Of a stretch of 33,395 bases of DNA, positions 8,679 through 16,686 are shown piece by piece. The first letter of the stretch is position 1. Each line of letters starts with the position of its first letter. The DNA comes from Pimelobacter sp. (GTDB lineage Bacteria; Actinomycetota; Actinomycetes; Propionibacteriales; Nocardioidaceae). The position numbers were made by a program, and so were the translations under genes. The notes below the pieces were generated by a model. The model saw only the letters and a program-made list of their open reading frames with translations, was not told the origin of the DNA and ran no database searches. Location: positions 1 through 33,395 of the forward strand of contig NZZG01000104.1 of the NCBI GenBank assembly GCA_002698575.1, given 5' to 3'.

Positions 8679-9632
8679 TCACCGAGGCTGGAGGCGGCGC
8701 ACCTCTCGGGTCGCCCGCCCCTCGGCGTTCTCGATGAACACGATCTCTCCGAACTCCAGGTGCAACCAGTCCTCGTCGTTCTCGGTCAGGGCCTCGCTGG
8801 CGAAGATCGCCGAGGTGGCTTCGTCCTCGGGGCACGAGTCGACCTCGTAGGAACCCTCGTGGTGGTGGAAGTTCTGTCCCATCAGGAGGTACATGGGCTC
8901 CAGGAGCATGGACAGGGCGTGGTCGTCGGTGCCGGGGCCGGACTTCCGCAGCTCGCGCCAGTCACCCGTCACGTCGATCGTGCCGTCGTGGTCGGCGCCC
9001 CAGTTCACGCCGATGATGCGGTCCTGGGAGACGAGGGCGATCTTGAGCTTGGTCAGGGCCACCAGGTCGAGGTCCCGCATGGCCTCGACGACGACCAGCA
9101 GCAGGCGCTCGACGGCGCGCTGGACGTCCTCGTTGCTGTCGCCCTCCAGCAGGGACAGCAGCAGGACGTAGAGGAACTCGGTGTCGGTCGTGCCCCGCAT
9201 CTGCTCCAGGTACTCGTCCCTGCAGTGCACCAGCAGCTCGCGCTGCAGGAGGGTCCAGCTCGGGAGCGAGCCGTTCTGGGCGAAGATCCAGCGCGTGCCC
9301 CGGTAGGAGAAGGGGTGGCAGTTCTCGTCGGCCAGGACCGCACCGGCGTCGTAGGAGGCGGCCCGCACGTGGGCGAGAAGGGTGCTCGCCTGCAGGCTGG
9401 GGATGATCCCCTCGGCGTTGTCGTCGTAGAAGGCCGGGACCGGACGGCGGTAGACGAACGGCTTCTCCGGCTTCAGCAGATGCTCGCTCCAGCCTCCGAA
9501 GCCCCACCCGGCGAGCTGGAGGAGGGGGTGCAGCTCGGGATCCAGGGTCTGGTTGATCAGGCTGTTGTCCGGGGTCAGCAGCAGGCTCTCGAGGGGCAGC
9601 TCCGGCCCGACGTACGCGAGGACGCGGCACAT
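8679..9632 (-). CDS. Class II glutamine amidotransferase (YafJ/GATase type)
   Basis: A 317-residue protein beginning Met-Cys-Arg. In this N-terminal-nucleophile family Cys2 becomes the catalytic residue after Met removal and releases ammonia from glutamine. The order of blocks (LLAHVRAAS near 85-95, CHPF near 105, FAQNGSLPSW near 117-126, then DTEF) is that of class II amidotransferases. There is no synthase or transferase domain, so the ammonia acceptor is unknown. The start lies 4 nt after the stop of a tiny membrane-peptide gene on the same strand. Confidence 0.88.
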   Translation of the reverse strand: MCRVLAYVGPELPLESLLLTPDNSLINQTLDPELHPLLQLAGWGFGGWSEHLLKPEKPFVYRRPVPAFYDDNAEGIIPSLQASTLLAHVRAASYDAGAVLADENCHPFSYRGTRWIFAQNGSLPSWTLLQRELLVHCRDEYLEQMRGTTDTEFLYVLLLSLLEGDSNEDVQRAVERLLLVVVEAMRDLDLVALTKLKIALVSQDRIIGVNWGADHDGTIDVTGDWRELRKSGPGTDDHALSMLLEPMYLLMGQNFHHHEGSYEVDSCPEDEATSAIFASEALTENDEDWLHLEFGEIVFIENAEGRATREVRRLQPR

Positions 9633-9636
9633 CCGG

Positions 9637-9732
9637 TCAGCGCCGCCGGGTGCCGCGAGCGTTGACGAAGAACATGCGGTAGCCGAGGTAGGCCAGCACG
9701 ACGATGACGACCAGGCCGATGAGGAGCTTCAT
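9637..9732 (-). CDS. 31-residue predicted membrane peptide
   Basis: A short frame running from ATG 9732 to TGA 9637-9639. It has one Lys, then a continuous stretch of about 18 hydrophobic residues (Leu, Ile, Val, Gly) and a basic tail ending RGTRRR, consistent with a single-span protein having an inside-positive C-terminus. AGGGG lies directly before the ATG, too close for an ideal ribosome binding site, which lowers confidence. It is 4 nt upstream of the amidotransferase, so it may be a leader gene of that operon. No function is assigned. Confidence 0.5.
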   Translation of the reverse strand: MKLLIGLVVIVVLAYLGYRMFFVNARGTRRR

Positions 9733-9835
9733 CCCCTGAGCATCCAGCCCCGACGTGGTGATCGGCCTCACCCACCGGGATGGCTCGGCACGGCCGGCGT
9801 CCTTCACCGCTGCGGTGCCTGCGGATCGGCGCCGA

Positions 9836-9841
9836 TACGCT
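9836..9841 (+). promoter_or_regulatory. Candidate -10 box for leaderless rpe
   Basis: TACGCT (TANNNT) lies 6 nt before the rpe ATG at 9848. No ribosome binding site is visible. Confidence 0.45.
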
Positions 9842-9847
9842 CCTCGC

Positions 9848-10528
9848 ATGCCGTCGCACCACATCCAGGTCACGCCCAGCATCCTCAACGCCGACTTCGC
9901 CTCGCTGGGCGCCGAGGTCGCGCGGATTCCGAGCGCCGACTGGGTGCACGTCGACGTGATGGACAACCACTTCGTGCCCAACCTGACCTTCGGCCCGGCG
10001 ATGGTCGAGGCGCTCGCTCGCAGCACGTCGATCCCGTTGGACGCGCACCTGATGATCGAGGACGCCGACGTCCACGCGCCGGCGTACGTCGAGGCGGGCT
10101 GCGGGTCGGTGACCTTCCACGTCGAGGCGACCAGGGCGCCGGTGCGGTTGGCGCGCGAGATCCGGGCGGCCGGGGCACGCGCGTCGATGGCCCTGAGGCC
10201 GGCGACGCCCATCGAGCCCTACGAGGCCCTGCTGCCCGAGCTCGACATGGTCCTGCTGATGACCGTCGAGCCCGGCTTCGGCGGTCAGAAGTTCCTCGAC
10301 CTGTGCCTGCCCAAGATCCGCCGGGCCCGCGAGCTGATGGACAAGCACGGCGTCGAGACCTGGCTGCAGGTCGACGGCGGGATCTCGCTGGAGACCATCG
10401 AGCGCTGCGCCGAGGCCGGCGCCGACGTCTTCGTGGCGGGCAGTGCGGTCTACAGCGCCGACGACCCCGACACGATGGTCACCGCCCTGCGTGGCGCCGC
10501 GGAGGCGGTCCGGGAACAGCGGGCATGA
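9848..10528 (+). CDS. rpe: Ribulose-phosphate 3-epimerase
   Basis: Interconverts ribulose-5-phosphate and xylulose-5-phosphate in the pentose phosphate pathway; ribulose-5-phosphate is also a substrate of the downstream RibBA. The 226-residue TIM barrel shows [11 protein letters not shown], the metal-site motif [17 protein letters not shown], the [10 protein letters not shown] phosphate loop and VDGGI with the second catalytic Asp. The frame extends 31 codons upstream, but ATG 9848 fits the family start and is 6 nt from TACGCT. The stop overlaps the next ATG by 4 nt. Confidence 0.96.
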   Translation: MPSHHIQVTPSILNADFASLGAEVARIPSADWVHVDVMDNHFVPNLTFGPAMVEALARSTSIPLDAHLMIEDADVHAPAYVEAGCGSVTFHVEATRAPVRLAREIRAAGARASMALRPATPIEPYEALLPELDMVLLMTVEPGFGGQKFLDLCLPKIRRARELMDKHGVETWLQVDGGISLETIERCAEAGADVFVAGSAVYSADDPDTMVTALRGAAEAVREQRA

Positions 10529-10986
10529 CGGCGTACTCGCGCGGCGCAGCGCTGTTCCGCGCAGCCACGGCCGGACTGGGCGCAGCCGAGCTGCTGCTGC
10601 CCGTGCCGTCCTGCCCCGGCTGGACGATCTCGGACGTGCTCACCCACGTGGCCGACAACCACGAGGCCGTGCTGGCCGCGCACGGCATCGTCTCCGACGA
10701 CGCCGACCTCTTCGCGGTCTACGAGGAGCACCTGACCAGGCAACCCCGCGCGCTCCTGGAGGCGCTCGAGCTGACCCTGCACGCCTGGGACATCGCTCGC
10801 GCCCGGGGGATGTCGGCCGAGCTCGACGACGTCACCCTCGACTTCCTGCTGGCCTTCGCCGTCGACGCGGGTGAGCAGCTCTACGCCGACGGCGCCTTCG
10901 AGATGATGCTGGTCTCCACCGACGTCGGGCGCGAGGCCAGCGTGCTGGCCCTGTACGGGCGGGACGCCCGCACGGCAGAGCGGTAG
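10525..10986 (+). CDS. Short TIGR03086-type/DinB-fold metal-binding protein
   Basis: A 153-residue protein with the N-terminal signature of the mycothiol-dependent maleylpyruvate isomerase/DinB-2 fold: [21 protein letters not shown] and, later, [14 protein letters not shown]. The His residues in these blocks are the expected metal ligands. Relatives are usually about 180-200 residues; the central loop here appears shortened. ATG 10525 overlaps the rpe stop (ATGA), so it is co-translated with rpe. The substrate is unknown; a mycothiol-linked thiol-transfer role is inferred from the family. It ends 19 nt before the convergent gluD gene. Confidence 0.78.
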   Translation: MTAYSRGAALFRAATAGLGAAELLLPVPSCPGWTISDVLTHVADNHEAVLAAHGIVSDDADLFAVYEEHLTRQPRALLEALELTLHAWDIARARGMSAELDDVTLDFLLAFAVDAGEQLYADGAFEMMLVSTDVGREASVLALYGRDARTAER

Positions 10987-11005
10987 CCGCTCGAAGGTGC
11001 CGTGG

Positions 11006-11875
11006 TCAGACGGCTCCGCCGGTGTTCTGGCCGCCGTCCATGTTGCCGGCGCGGGTGAGGTCGATCGGGTTCTTCTCCCCGACGAACTTCTTCTGCACCC
11101 AGGTCGCGATGCCGGTGAGGATGAGGTTGACGATGATGTACAGCAGCGCCACCACGGCCACGACCTGGAGCTGGTTGCCGTACTCGATGTAGACCAGGCG
11201 GGAGACGGTGGACAGGCCGATGGCTGCGATGGCGTAGCCGAGGCTGGTGTCCTTGAGAGCCACGACGCACTGGCTGATGATCGAGGGCAACATGATCTTC
11301 ACCGCCTGGGGCAGCAGGACGATCGTCATGACCTGCGACTTGCGCAGGCCCAGCGCGTAGGCCGCCTCGGCCTGGCCCGACGGCACGGCGTTGATGCCGG
11401 CGCGGAACACCTCGGCGAGCACCGACCCGTTGTAGAGCGTCAGGGCGGCCACCACGCTCCAGTAGGCACCGCGGTCGCCGTTGGTGACGCCGCCGAACTG
11501 GTAGAAGATGAAGACCATCAGCAGCAGCACCGGCACGGCTCGGAAGAACTCGACCACGAGCCAGCAGGGCCAGCGCACCCAGGCGTGGTCGGACAGCTTG
11601 CCCACCCCGAACACGAGGCCGAACACGACGGCCAGGATGATCGCGCTGAACGCCATCTTGAGGGTGTTGAGCAACCCGTCGACGAGGATGACCTCGATGA
11701 TGCTGGGCGTGAGCACCGGCTCCCACAGGTCGTAGGCGAACTGTCCGGTCTCCTGGAGCCGCCAGGCGATGAACGCCACGACGAGCAGCAGGCCGGCGTA
11801 GGCGACCACGGAGTAGACCCGGTGCCGGGCGACCGTCTTGGGTCCAGGGGCGTCGAAGAGTACCGAGGTGGCCAT
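11006..11875 (-). CDS. gluD: Glutamate-type ABC transporter permease, second subunit
   Basis: A 289-residue inner-membrane permease of the polar amino acid family (HisM/GluD type). It has an N-terminal extension with one hydrophobic segment (about 22-42) and then about five more membrane spans. The EAA-type cytoplasmic loop that contacts the ATPase reads INAVPSGQAEAAYALGLRKSQ. The ATG shares its A with the TGA stop of gluC (TGATG), so the two permeases are translationally coupled and probably form a heterodimer. The tail ends with a Gly/Asn-rich stretch. Substrate assignment (glutamate/aspartate/glutamine) rests on the four-gene layout. Confidence 0.9.
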   Translation of the reverse strand: MATSVLFDAPGPKTVARHRVYSVVAYAGLLLVVAFIAWRLQETGQFAYDLWEPVLTPSIIEVILVDGLLNTLKMAFSAIILAVVFGLVFGVGKLSDHAWVRWPCWLVVEFFRAVPVLLLMVFIFYQFGGVTNGDRGAYWSVVAALTLYNGSVLAEVFRAGINAVPSGQAEAAYALGLRKSQVMTIVLLPQAVKIMLPSIISQCVVALKDTSLGYAIAAIGLSTVSRLVYIEYGNQLQVVAVVALLYIIVNLILTGIATWVQKKFVGEKNPIDLTRAGNMDGGQNTGGAV

Positions 11876-12558
11876 CAGACGATCCTCCAGCGGCGTTCGA
11901 GCCGGTAGGCGACAAAGGAGAGCACCTCGACGAGGACGACGAAGATCAGGGCGAAGGCGAGGAAGATCTCGGTGCGCGCGCTGGCGAAGTCGTTGGTGAG
12001 CCCGCGCATGCGCGCGAACGCCTCGAAGACCCCGAGGGCCCCGCACACGGTGGTGTTCTTCAACAGGGCGATCTGCACGCTGGCCAGCGGGGGCAGGGCG
12101 TGGCGCATGGCCTGCGGCATGATCACCTGGCTCATCACGCCGCCGAAGGGCAGTCCGATCGCACGAGCGGCCTCGGCCTGCCCGAGCGGCACGGCGTTGA
12201 TGCCCGAGCGCAGCGCCTCGCAGACGAAAGAGCTGGTGTAGACGACGAGCCCCACGGCGCAGGCGGCGTAGAGGTTGTTGAGTCGGATGTCGGCGACGCG
12301 GATGTCGACGAAGCTGAACGTGAGGCCGATCTTCGGACCGGCGAAGCGGAAGAAGATGATGACGATGAGCAGTGGCGTGTTGCGGATGAGCGTCACGTAG
12401 ACGGCCGCTGCCTTGCGCAGCACCGCCACCGGGCCGACCCTGGCCGCTGCCAGGAGTGCGCCGAAGATCAGGGAGAGGACCCCGGCGACCACGAAGAGGC
12501 TCAGGGTGTAGATGAACGCCAGGGCGATGTCGCCGGCGTTGTCGAGCACGACGTTCAT
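11875..12558 (-). CDS. gluC: Glutamate-type ABC transporter permease, first subunit
   Basis: A 227-residue permease with about five membrane spans and the EAA loop INAVPLGQAEAARAIGLPFGG. ATG 12558 is preceded by AAGGA at a rather long distance (about 8-12 nt). The frame extends further upstream, but that would run into the strong hairpin at 12584-12615. It pairs with gluD. Confidence 0.9.
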   Translation of the reverse strand: MNVVLDNAGDIALAFIYTLSLFVVAGVLSLIFGALLAAARVGPVAVLRKAAAVYVTLIRNTPLLIVIIFFRFAGPKIGLTFSFVDIRVADIRLNNLYAACAVGLVVYTSSFVCEALRSGINAVPLGQAEAARAIGLPFGGVMSQVIMPQAMRHALPPLASVQIALLKNTTVCGALGVFEAFARMRGLTNDFASARTEIFLAFALIFVVLVEVLSFVAYRLERRWRIV

Positions 12559-12583
12559 GGAGGGGTCCTTCAGAGGTTGTGTG

Positions 12584-12615
12584 CCGGGGTGACACCTCAC
12601 GAGGTGTCACCCCGG
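12584..12615 (-). terminator. Perfect 15-bp hairpin between gluB and gluC
   Basis: CCGGGGTGACACCTC (12584-12598) and its exact complement (12601-12615) are separated by only AC. On the transcribed minus strand no U-tract follows, so it is more likely an attenuator or a 3'-end stabiliser of the gluAB part of the message than a full terminator. Such elements raise binding protein over permease, as known for malE-malF. Confidence 0.7.
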
Positions 12616-12654
12616 CCTCGTTGTTCAACCGGTCAGCTCGACCGGATCGGTGCG

Positions 12655-13560
12655 TCAGGCAGCCGGGCACTCGTCGAGCGCCGGGGGCTCCGGCGTCTCG
12701 ACGTCGTCGCCACCGAGCGTGGCCTCGAACGCCTCGGCCCACGAGCCGTCCTCGTAGGCCTCGGTGAGGACGCCGTTGATCCACTCGCACATCTCCGGGT
12801 AGTCCTGGCTGTAGCCGACGCCGATGCGCTCCTCGGAGAACTCCGGACCCACGACCTTGAGCTCGCCCTCGTTCTGGGCGGCGAGGCCGAGCAGGATCGA
12901 GCCGTCGGTGGTCATCGCCTCGACGGTGCCGTTGAGCACGTCCTCGGCGCACTGCGAGTAGGTGTCGGCAGGAGCGCCGATGGCCCCGGCGTCCTCGGCG
13001 TTCTGCAGCGACGTCGAGCCGCTCACCGAGCACACGGTCTCGCCGACCAGGTCGTCGATCGACTCGACGTCGCTGTCCGCGGCGACGAGGATCTGCTGGC
13101 CGGTGATGAAGTAGGGCCCGGTCTGGCCGACCACCTTGCGGCGGTCCTCGGTGATCGAGTACGACGCCAGCACCAGGTCGACGCGGCCGGCCTCGAGGTA
13201 GGGCTCGCGGTTGTCGGAGATCGTCTCCTCGTAGGTGACCGCGCTCGTGTCGGACGGGTCGATGCCGAGGTCGGCGACCAGGAGCTTGGCGATCTCCACG
13301 TCGAAGCCGGTCGGGATGTCGTCGGTGGCGCTCTTGAAGCCGAGCCCGGGCTGGTCGTACTTGACACCGATGGTGATCGATCCGGCCTCGGCCAGCTCGG
13401 CCATCCGGGAGCCCTCCTCGAACTTGCCGTCCTCGACCTCCTCGGCCTGGACGTCGACGCCCTCGCCCTCGCTGCCGGCGTCACCGCAGGCGGCGAGCGT
13501 GCCGGAGAGGGCGGTCAGCAGGACGGTCGCAGCGGCGGCCCTGAGTTTCATCGTGCGCAT
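12655..13560 (-). CDS. gluB: Glutamate-type ABC transporter substrate-binding lipoprotein
   Basis: A 301-residue extracytoplasmic solute-binding protein (SBP family 3). The signal peptide has a lipobox LAAC with the lipid-bearing Cys at residue 25, followed by an acidic Gly/Asp/Glu linker. The SBP fold shows ITIGVKYDQPGLGF, GFDVEIAKLLVADLGI and the mid-domain VSGSTSLQNAED. The ATG at 13560 has AGAGGAGA about 7 nt upstream. The adjacent in-frame ATG (residue 4) is a possible alternative. It lies between the ATPase gene and the hairpin. Confidence 0.94.
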   Translation of the reverse strand: MRTMKLRAAAATVLLTALSGTLAACGDAGSEGEGVDVQAEEVEDGKFEEGSRMAELAEAGSITIGVKYDQPGLGFKSATDDIPTGFDVEIAKLLVADLGIDPSDTSAVTYEETISDNREPYLEAGRVDLVLASYSITEDRRKVVGQTGPYFITGQQILVAADSDVESIDDLVGETVCSVSGSTSLQNAEDAGAIGAPADTYSQCAEDVLNGTVEAMTTDGSILLGLAAQNEGELKVVGPEFSEERIGVGYSQDYPEMCEWINGVLTEAYEDGSWAEAFEATLGGDDVETPEPPALDECPAA

Positions 13561-13606
13561 TGCTGTCTCCTCTTACTTGGGGGTGGAACTCCGAGTGGTC
13601 GTCCGG

Positions 13607-14383
13607 TCAGTGCTTCAGGATCTTGCCGAGGAAGTCCTTGGCCCGCTCGCTCTGCGGGTTGGTGAAGAACTCCTCGGGGGTGTTCTCCTCCACCACGGCG
13701 CCGTCGGCCATGAAGAGCACCCGGTCGGCCGCCGTACGGGCGAAGCCCATCTCGTGGGTCACCACGACCATGGTCATGCCCTGCTCGGCGAGGTCGACCA
13801 TGACGTCGAGGACCTCCTTGATCATCTCCGGGTCCAGGGCCGAGGTCGGCTCGTCGAAGAGCATCACCTTGGGCTCCATCGCCAGCGCCCGCGCGATGGC
13901 GACGCGCTGCTGCTGGCCACCCGAGAGCTGGGCGGGGTACTTATCGGCCTGGTGGCCGATGCCGACCCGGTCGAGCAGCTCGGCGGCCTTGGCCTCCGCG
14001 GTCGCCTTGGCGACCTTGCGCACCTTGATCGGTCCGAGCGTCACGTTCTCGCGGATCGTCTTGTGGGCGAAGAGGTTGAAGGACTGGAAGACCATGCCGA
14101 CCTCGGCGCGCAGGTTGGCCAGTTCCTTGCCCTCCTGGGGGAGCGGCTTGCCGTCGAGGGTGATCGTGCCCCGGTCGATCGTCTCGAGCCGGTTGATGGC
14201 GCGGCACAGCGTCGACTTGCCGGAGCCCGAGGGTCCGATCACGACCACGACCTCGCCGCGGTTGACCGTGAGGTTGATGTCCTGCAGGACGTGCAGGTCT
14301 CCGAACCACTTGTTGACGCCGTCGAGCACGACGAGCGGCTCGCCGCGACCGGCGCTGATCTCCTCCTGGGGAGCCGTGCTCAC
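13607..14383 (-). CDS. gluA: Glutamate-type ABC transporter ATPase
   Basis: A 258-residue ABC ATPase that powers uptake through GluCD. Walker A is GPSGSGKS (50-57), the Q-loop is in MVFQSFNLF, the signature is LSGGQQQR, Walker B is [12 protein letters not shown] and the switch His is in VVTHEMGF. The polar amino acid subfamily (GluA/GlnQ/HisP) is clear. The start is GTG 14383. It is the first gene of the minus-strand gluABCD operon, divergent from the riboflavin operon. Confidence 0.95.
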   Translation of the reverse strand: MSTAPQEEISAGRGEPLVVLDGVNKWFGDLHVLQDINLTVNRGEVVVVIGPSGSGKSTLCRAINRLETIDRGTITLDGKPLPQEGKELANLRAEVGMVFQSFNLFAHKTIRENVTLGPIKVRKVAKATAEAKAAELLDRVGIGHQADKYPAQLSGGQQQRVAIARALAMEPKVMLFDEPTSALDPEMIKEVLDVMVDLAEQGMTMVVVTHEMGFARTAADRVLFMADGAVVEENTPEEFFTNPQSERAKDFLGKILKH

Positions 14384-14466
14384 GGACCCACCACCGGACG
14401 GGACGCGCGCACCAGGGCTCGCGAGGGGGCACGGTCACGAAGCGGTCCAGTGCTGCTCATCCGTCG

Positions 14467-14497
14467 AACCTAGCCGCGCAATGTCCTCGAGTGCCAA
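14467..14497 (-). promoter_or_regulatory. Candidate promoter of gluABCD
   Basis: On the minus strand, TTGGCA (14497-14492) and TAGGTT (14472-14467) form a -35/-10 pair with a 19-bp spacer, somewhat long. Transcription would start near 14460, giving a leader of about 75 nt before gluA. The gene-free stretch 14384-14710 otherwise shows nothing recognisable; the promoter of the riboswitch transcript must lie in its right part, but I could not pick a convincing -10. Confidence 0.35.
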
Positions 14498-14710
14498 CAC
14501 CTACCGGAGGAGATCGATGCATCGCGACCAAACCGTGACCTGGCTCCAGGCCTCGCGACCGGTGAACCTCTGGGCCGCCGGACGGCGTGCGACCCGGTCA
14601 CGTCCCCGTGCTGTGGACGCGCCGGACCTCCCGGGGTGTCCGTGACGCGGACCACACGCGCACGGCCCGCGACGTGTGGCAGTCTTGTCCCCAGACGAGC
14701 AATCAAGCTC

Positions 14711-14836
14711 GCGTGCTCTGGGGTCGGTGCAATTCCGAGCCGGCGGTGAAAGTCCGCGACCCGATCGAAGCCATCGATCGGTTGACCAGGTGGGATTCCT
14801 GGACCGACGGTCAAAGTCCGGATGGGAAGCGCACGC
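14711..14836 (+). ncRNA. FMN riboswitch (RFN element)
   Basis: The conserved RFN blocks are all present in order: GGTGCAATTCCGAGCCGGCGG, then TGAAAGTCCGCGACCC, a variable stem around ATCGATCGG, TGGGATTCCTGGACCGACGG, and AAAGTCCGGATGGGA. The closing P1 helix pairs GCGTGC (14711-14716) with GCACGC (14831-14836). It binds FMN and lowers expression of the downstream riboflavin genes. Its position about 110 nt before ribD and in the same orientation supports control of ribD-ribE-ribBA-ribH. Confidence 0.96.
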
Positions 14837-14897
14837 AGGTGGATCGTCGACCGACCTCGGCCAGGTCTCTGGCCGGCCAGCACGGGTCGTCGATGAC

Positions 14898-14940
14898 CGT
14901 CGTCCCCGGAGTCCGTGAGCACACCGGACCGGAGACGACG
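14898..14940 (+). promoter_or_regulatory. Hairpin between FMN riboswitch and ribD start
   Basis: CGTCGTC (14898-14904) pairs with GACGACG (14934-14940), and the inner CCGG/GTCCG pairs with CGGACCGG with a bulge. It ends 7 nt before ATG 14948 and has no U-tract, so it could hide the translation start rather than end transcription. It may be the expression platform of the riboswitch (inference). Confidence 0.45.
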
Positions 14941-14947
14941 TACGACG

Positions 14948-16024
14948 ATGCAGCACCACGACCGCGCAGCAGCCGAGGAGAGCGCCATGCGGCGCGCCCT
15001 GGTGCTCGCTGCGACGCCGGGCGTGCCGATGGTGGCCGACACGCGTCGTGTCGGCTGCGTGCTGCTGGCCCCCGACGGAGGCGTGGTCGCCGAGGGCCAC
15101 CACCGGGGGCCCGGCACCCCGCACGCCGAGGCCGCTGCGCTCGACGTCGCCGGTGAGCGGGCCCGTGGCACCACCGCCGTCGTGACCCTCGAGCCGTGCC
15201 ACCACACCGGCCGCACCGGGCCGTGCACCGAGGCGTTGATCGCCGCCGGCGTGAGCCGGGTCGTGTACGCCGAGTCCGATGCCAACCCCGTCGCTGCGGG
15301 CGGCCGTGCGCGGCTCGAGGCCGCGGGCATCGACGTCGACGCGGGACTGCTGGCCGACGAGGCGGCGGCCCTGGCCGACGTCTACCGCCTGGCGGCGCGC
15401 GAGCAACGCCCGTTCGTCACCTGGAAGTTCGCCACGACCCTCGACGGCCGCAGCGCGGCCGCTGACGGCACCTCGCGCTGGGTGTCCGGGCGGGCCGCCC
15501 GTCTCGACACCCACCGCCTGCGGGCCCGGTGCGACACGATGCTGGTCGGCACCAACACCGTTGCCGTGGACGACCCGCAGCTGACCGTCCGCGACGCCGA
15601 GGACCGACCGCTGGCGACCCAGCCGCTGCGCGCCGTGATGGGGGAGCGGGACCTGTCGTCCGACAGGCGGATCTTCGATGCCTCGCTTGCCGGTGGCGCG
15701 CCGAGCGTGCACCTGCGTACCCGCGACCCCGCGGCCGCGCTGGCCGAGCTCTTCGCGCTCGACCGCCAGCACGTCTTCCTCGAGGGTGGCCCCACGCTCG
15801 CCGCGGCGTTCCTCACCGCCGGCCTGGTCGACGAGATCGTGGTCTACGTCGCGCCGTTCCTGCTCGGTGCCGGACGCAGCGCGGTCGCCGACCTCGGAAT
15901 CACCACGATCGCGGACGCGTTCCGTCCGGTGGTCACCGACGTCACCGTCCTGCCCGGGCTCGACGGCGAGGAGCCCGACGTGCGTCTCGTCCTGACCCCA
16001 CCTTCCACTCACGAGGAGAGCTGA
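14948..16024 (+). CDS. ribD: Bifunctional riboflavin deaminase/reductase
   Basis: Carries out the second and third steps of riboflavin synthesis: deamination of the pyrimidine and NADPH-dependent reduction of its ribosyl group. The 358-residue protein has an N-terminal zinc deaminase with HAE (59-61) and PCHHTGRTGPC (Cys84, Cys93), and a C-terminal reductase from about residue 148 (TWKFATTLDGRSAA, FLEGGPTLAAAFL). ATG 14948 gives the usual short lead-in before MRRAL. ATG 14987 has a much better ribosome binding site (GAGGAGAG, 6 nt away), and a GTG at 14915 is also open, so the start is uncertain. The SPNPxVG motif of typical RibD is altered here to a sequence around DTRRVGC. Confidence 0.92.
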   Translation: MQHHDRAAAEESAMRRALVLAATPGVPMVADTRRVGCVLLAPDGGVVAEGHHRGPGTPHAEAAALDVAGERARGTTAVVTLEPCHHTGRTGPCTEALIAAGVSRVVYAESDANPVAAGGRARLEAAGIDVDAGLLADEAAALADVYRLAAREQRPFVTWKFATTLDGRSAAADGTSRWVSGRAARLDTHRLRARCDTMLVGTNTVAVDDPQLTVRDAEDRPLATQPLRAVMGERDLSSDRRIFDASLAGGAPSVHLRTRDPAAALAELFALDRQHVFLEGGPTLAAAFLTAGLVDEIVVYVAPFLLGAGRSAVADLGITTIADAFRPVVTDVTVLPGLDGEEPDVRLVLTPPSTHEES

Positions 16025-16686
16025 TGTTCACCGGAATCGTCGAGGAGCTCGGCACCGTCGAGTCGATCGAGGACCAGGGAGATGCGATCCGCCTGACGGT
16101 GCGCGCCGGGCTGGTCCTGACCGACGCCGGGCTGGGCGACTCGATCGCCGTCAACGGCTGCTGCCTCACCGTGGTCTCCCACGACGGGGAGCTCTGGACC
16201 GCCGACGTCATGCAGGAGACGCTCGACAAGACGAGCCTGCTCGGTGTGCAGCCCGGCGACCGGGTCAACCTCGAGCGCGCCGTCACCGCGGAGAAGCGTC
16301 TCGGCGGCCACATCGTCCAGGGCCACGTCGACGGCGTCGGGCACGTCGTACGACGCCAGCCCAGCGAGCACTGGGAGGTCGTCGAGATCTCGCTGCCCGC
16401 GGGGCTGGGGCGCTACCTGGTCGACAAGGGGTCGATCACCGTCGACGGCGTGAGTCTCACAGTCGTCGAGGTGGGGGAGAGCAGCTTCTCGATCAGCCTG
16501 ATCCCCGAGACGCTCGCCCGCACCACCCTCGGCCACCGGGCGCCCGGCGACCGGGTCAACCTCGAGGTCGACATCCTCGCCAAGCACGTCGAGAAGCTGC
16601 TGGCGGCCCGGCTGGGCACGCTCGGTGATCGCGTCGACAACGCACCGTCTGCAGGAGCAGCACCCCACGAAGGAGAAGCATCATGA
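16024..16686 (+). CDS. ribE: Riboflavin synthase, alpha chain
   Basis: Dismutates two molecules of 6,7-dimethyl-8-ribityllumazine into riboflavin, the last step of the pathway. The 220-residue protein begins [10 protein letters not shown] and contains the two lumazine-binding barrel repeats (about 1-95 and 96-200), seen in the paired VNGCCLTVV and [11 protein letters not shown] blocks. ATG 16024 shares its A with the ribD stop and has GAGGAG just upstream. It overlaps ribBA by 4 nt. It may be called ribC in other naming schemes. Confidence 0.95.
   Translation: MFTGIVEELGTVESIEDQGDAIRLTVRAGLVLTDAGLGDSIAVNGCCLTVVSHDGELWTADVMQETLDKTSLLGVQPGDRVNLERAVTAEKRLGGHIVQGHVDGVGHVVRRQPSEHWEVVEISLPAGLGRYLVDKGSITVDGVSLTVVEVGESSFSISLIPETLARTTLGHRAPGDRVNLEVDILAKHVEKLLAARLGTLGDRVDNAPSAGAAPHEGEAS

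Noticed and set aside
10525..10986. Truncated pseudogene of a maleylpyruvate isomerase-family protein
   Set aside because: Although short, it keeps both His-containing motifs, has an intact frame and is coupled to rpe, so a compact functional protein is more likely.
12558..12600. Upstream start for gluC at 12600
   Set aside because: The added residues would be encoded by half of the strong hairpin and do not resemble a permease N-terminus.
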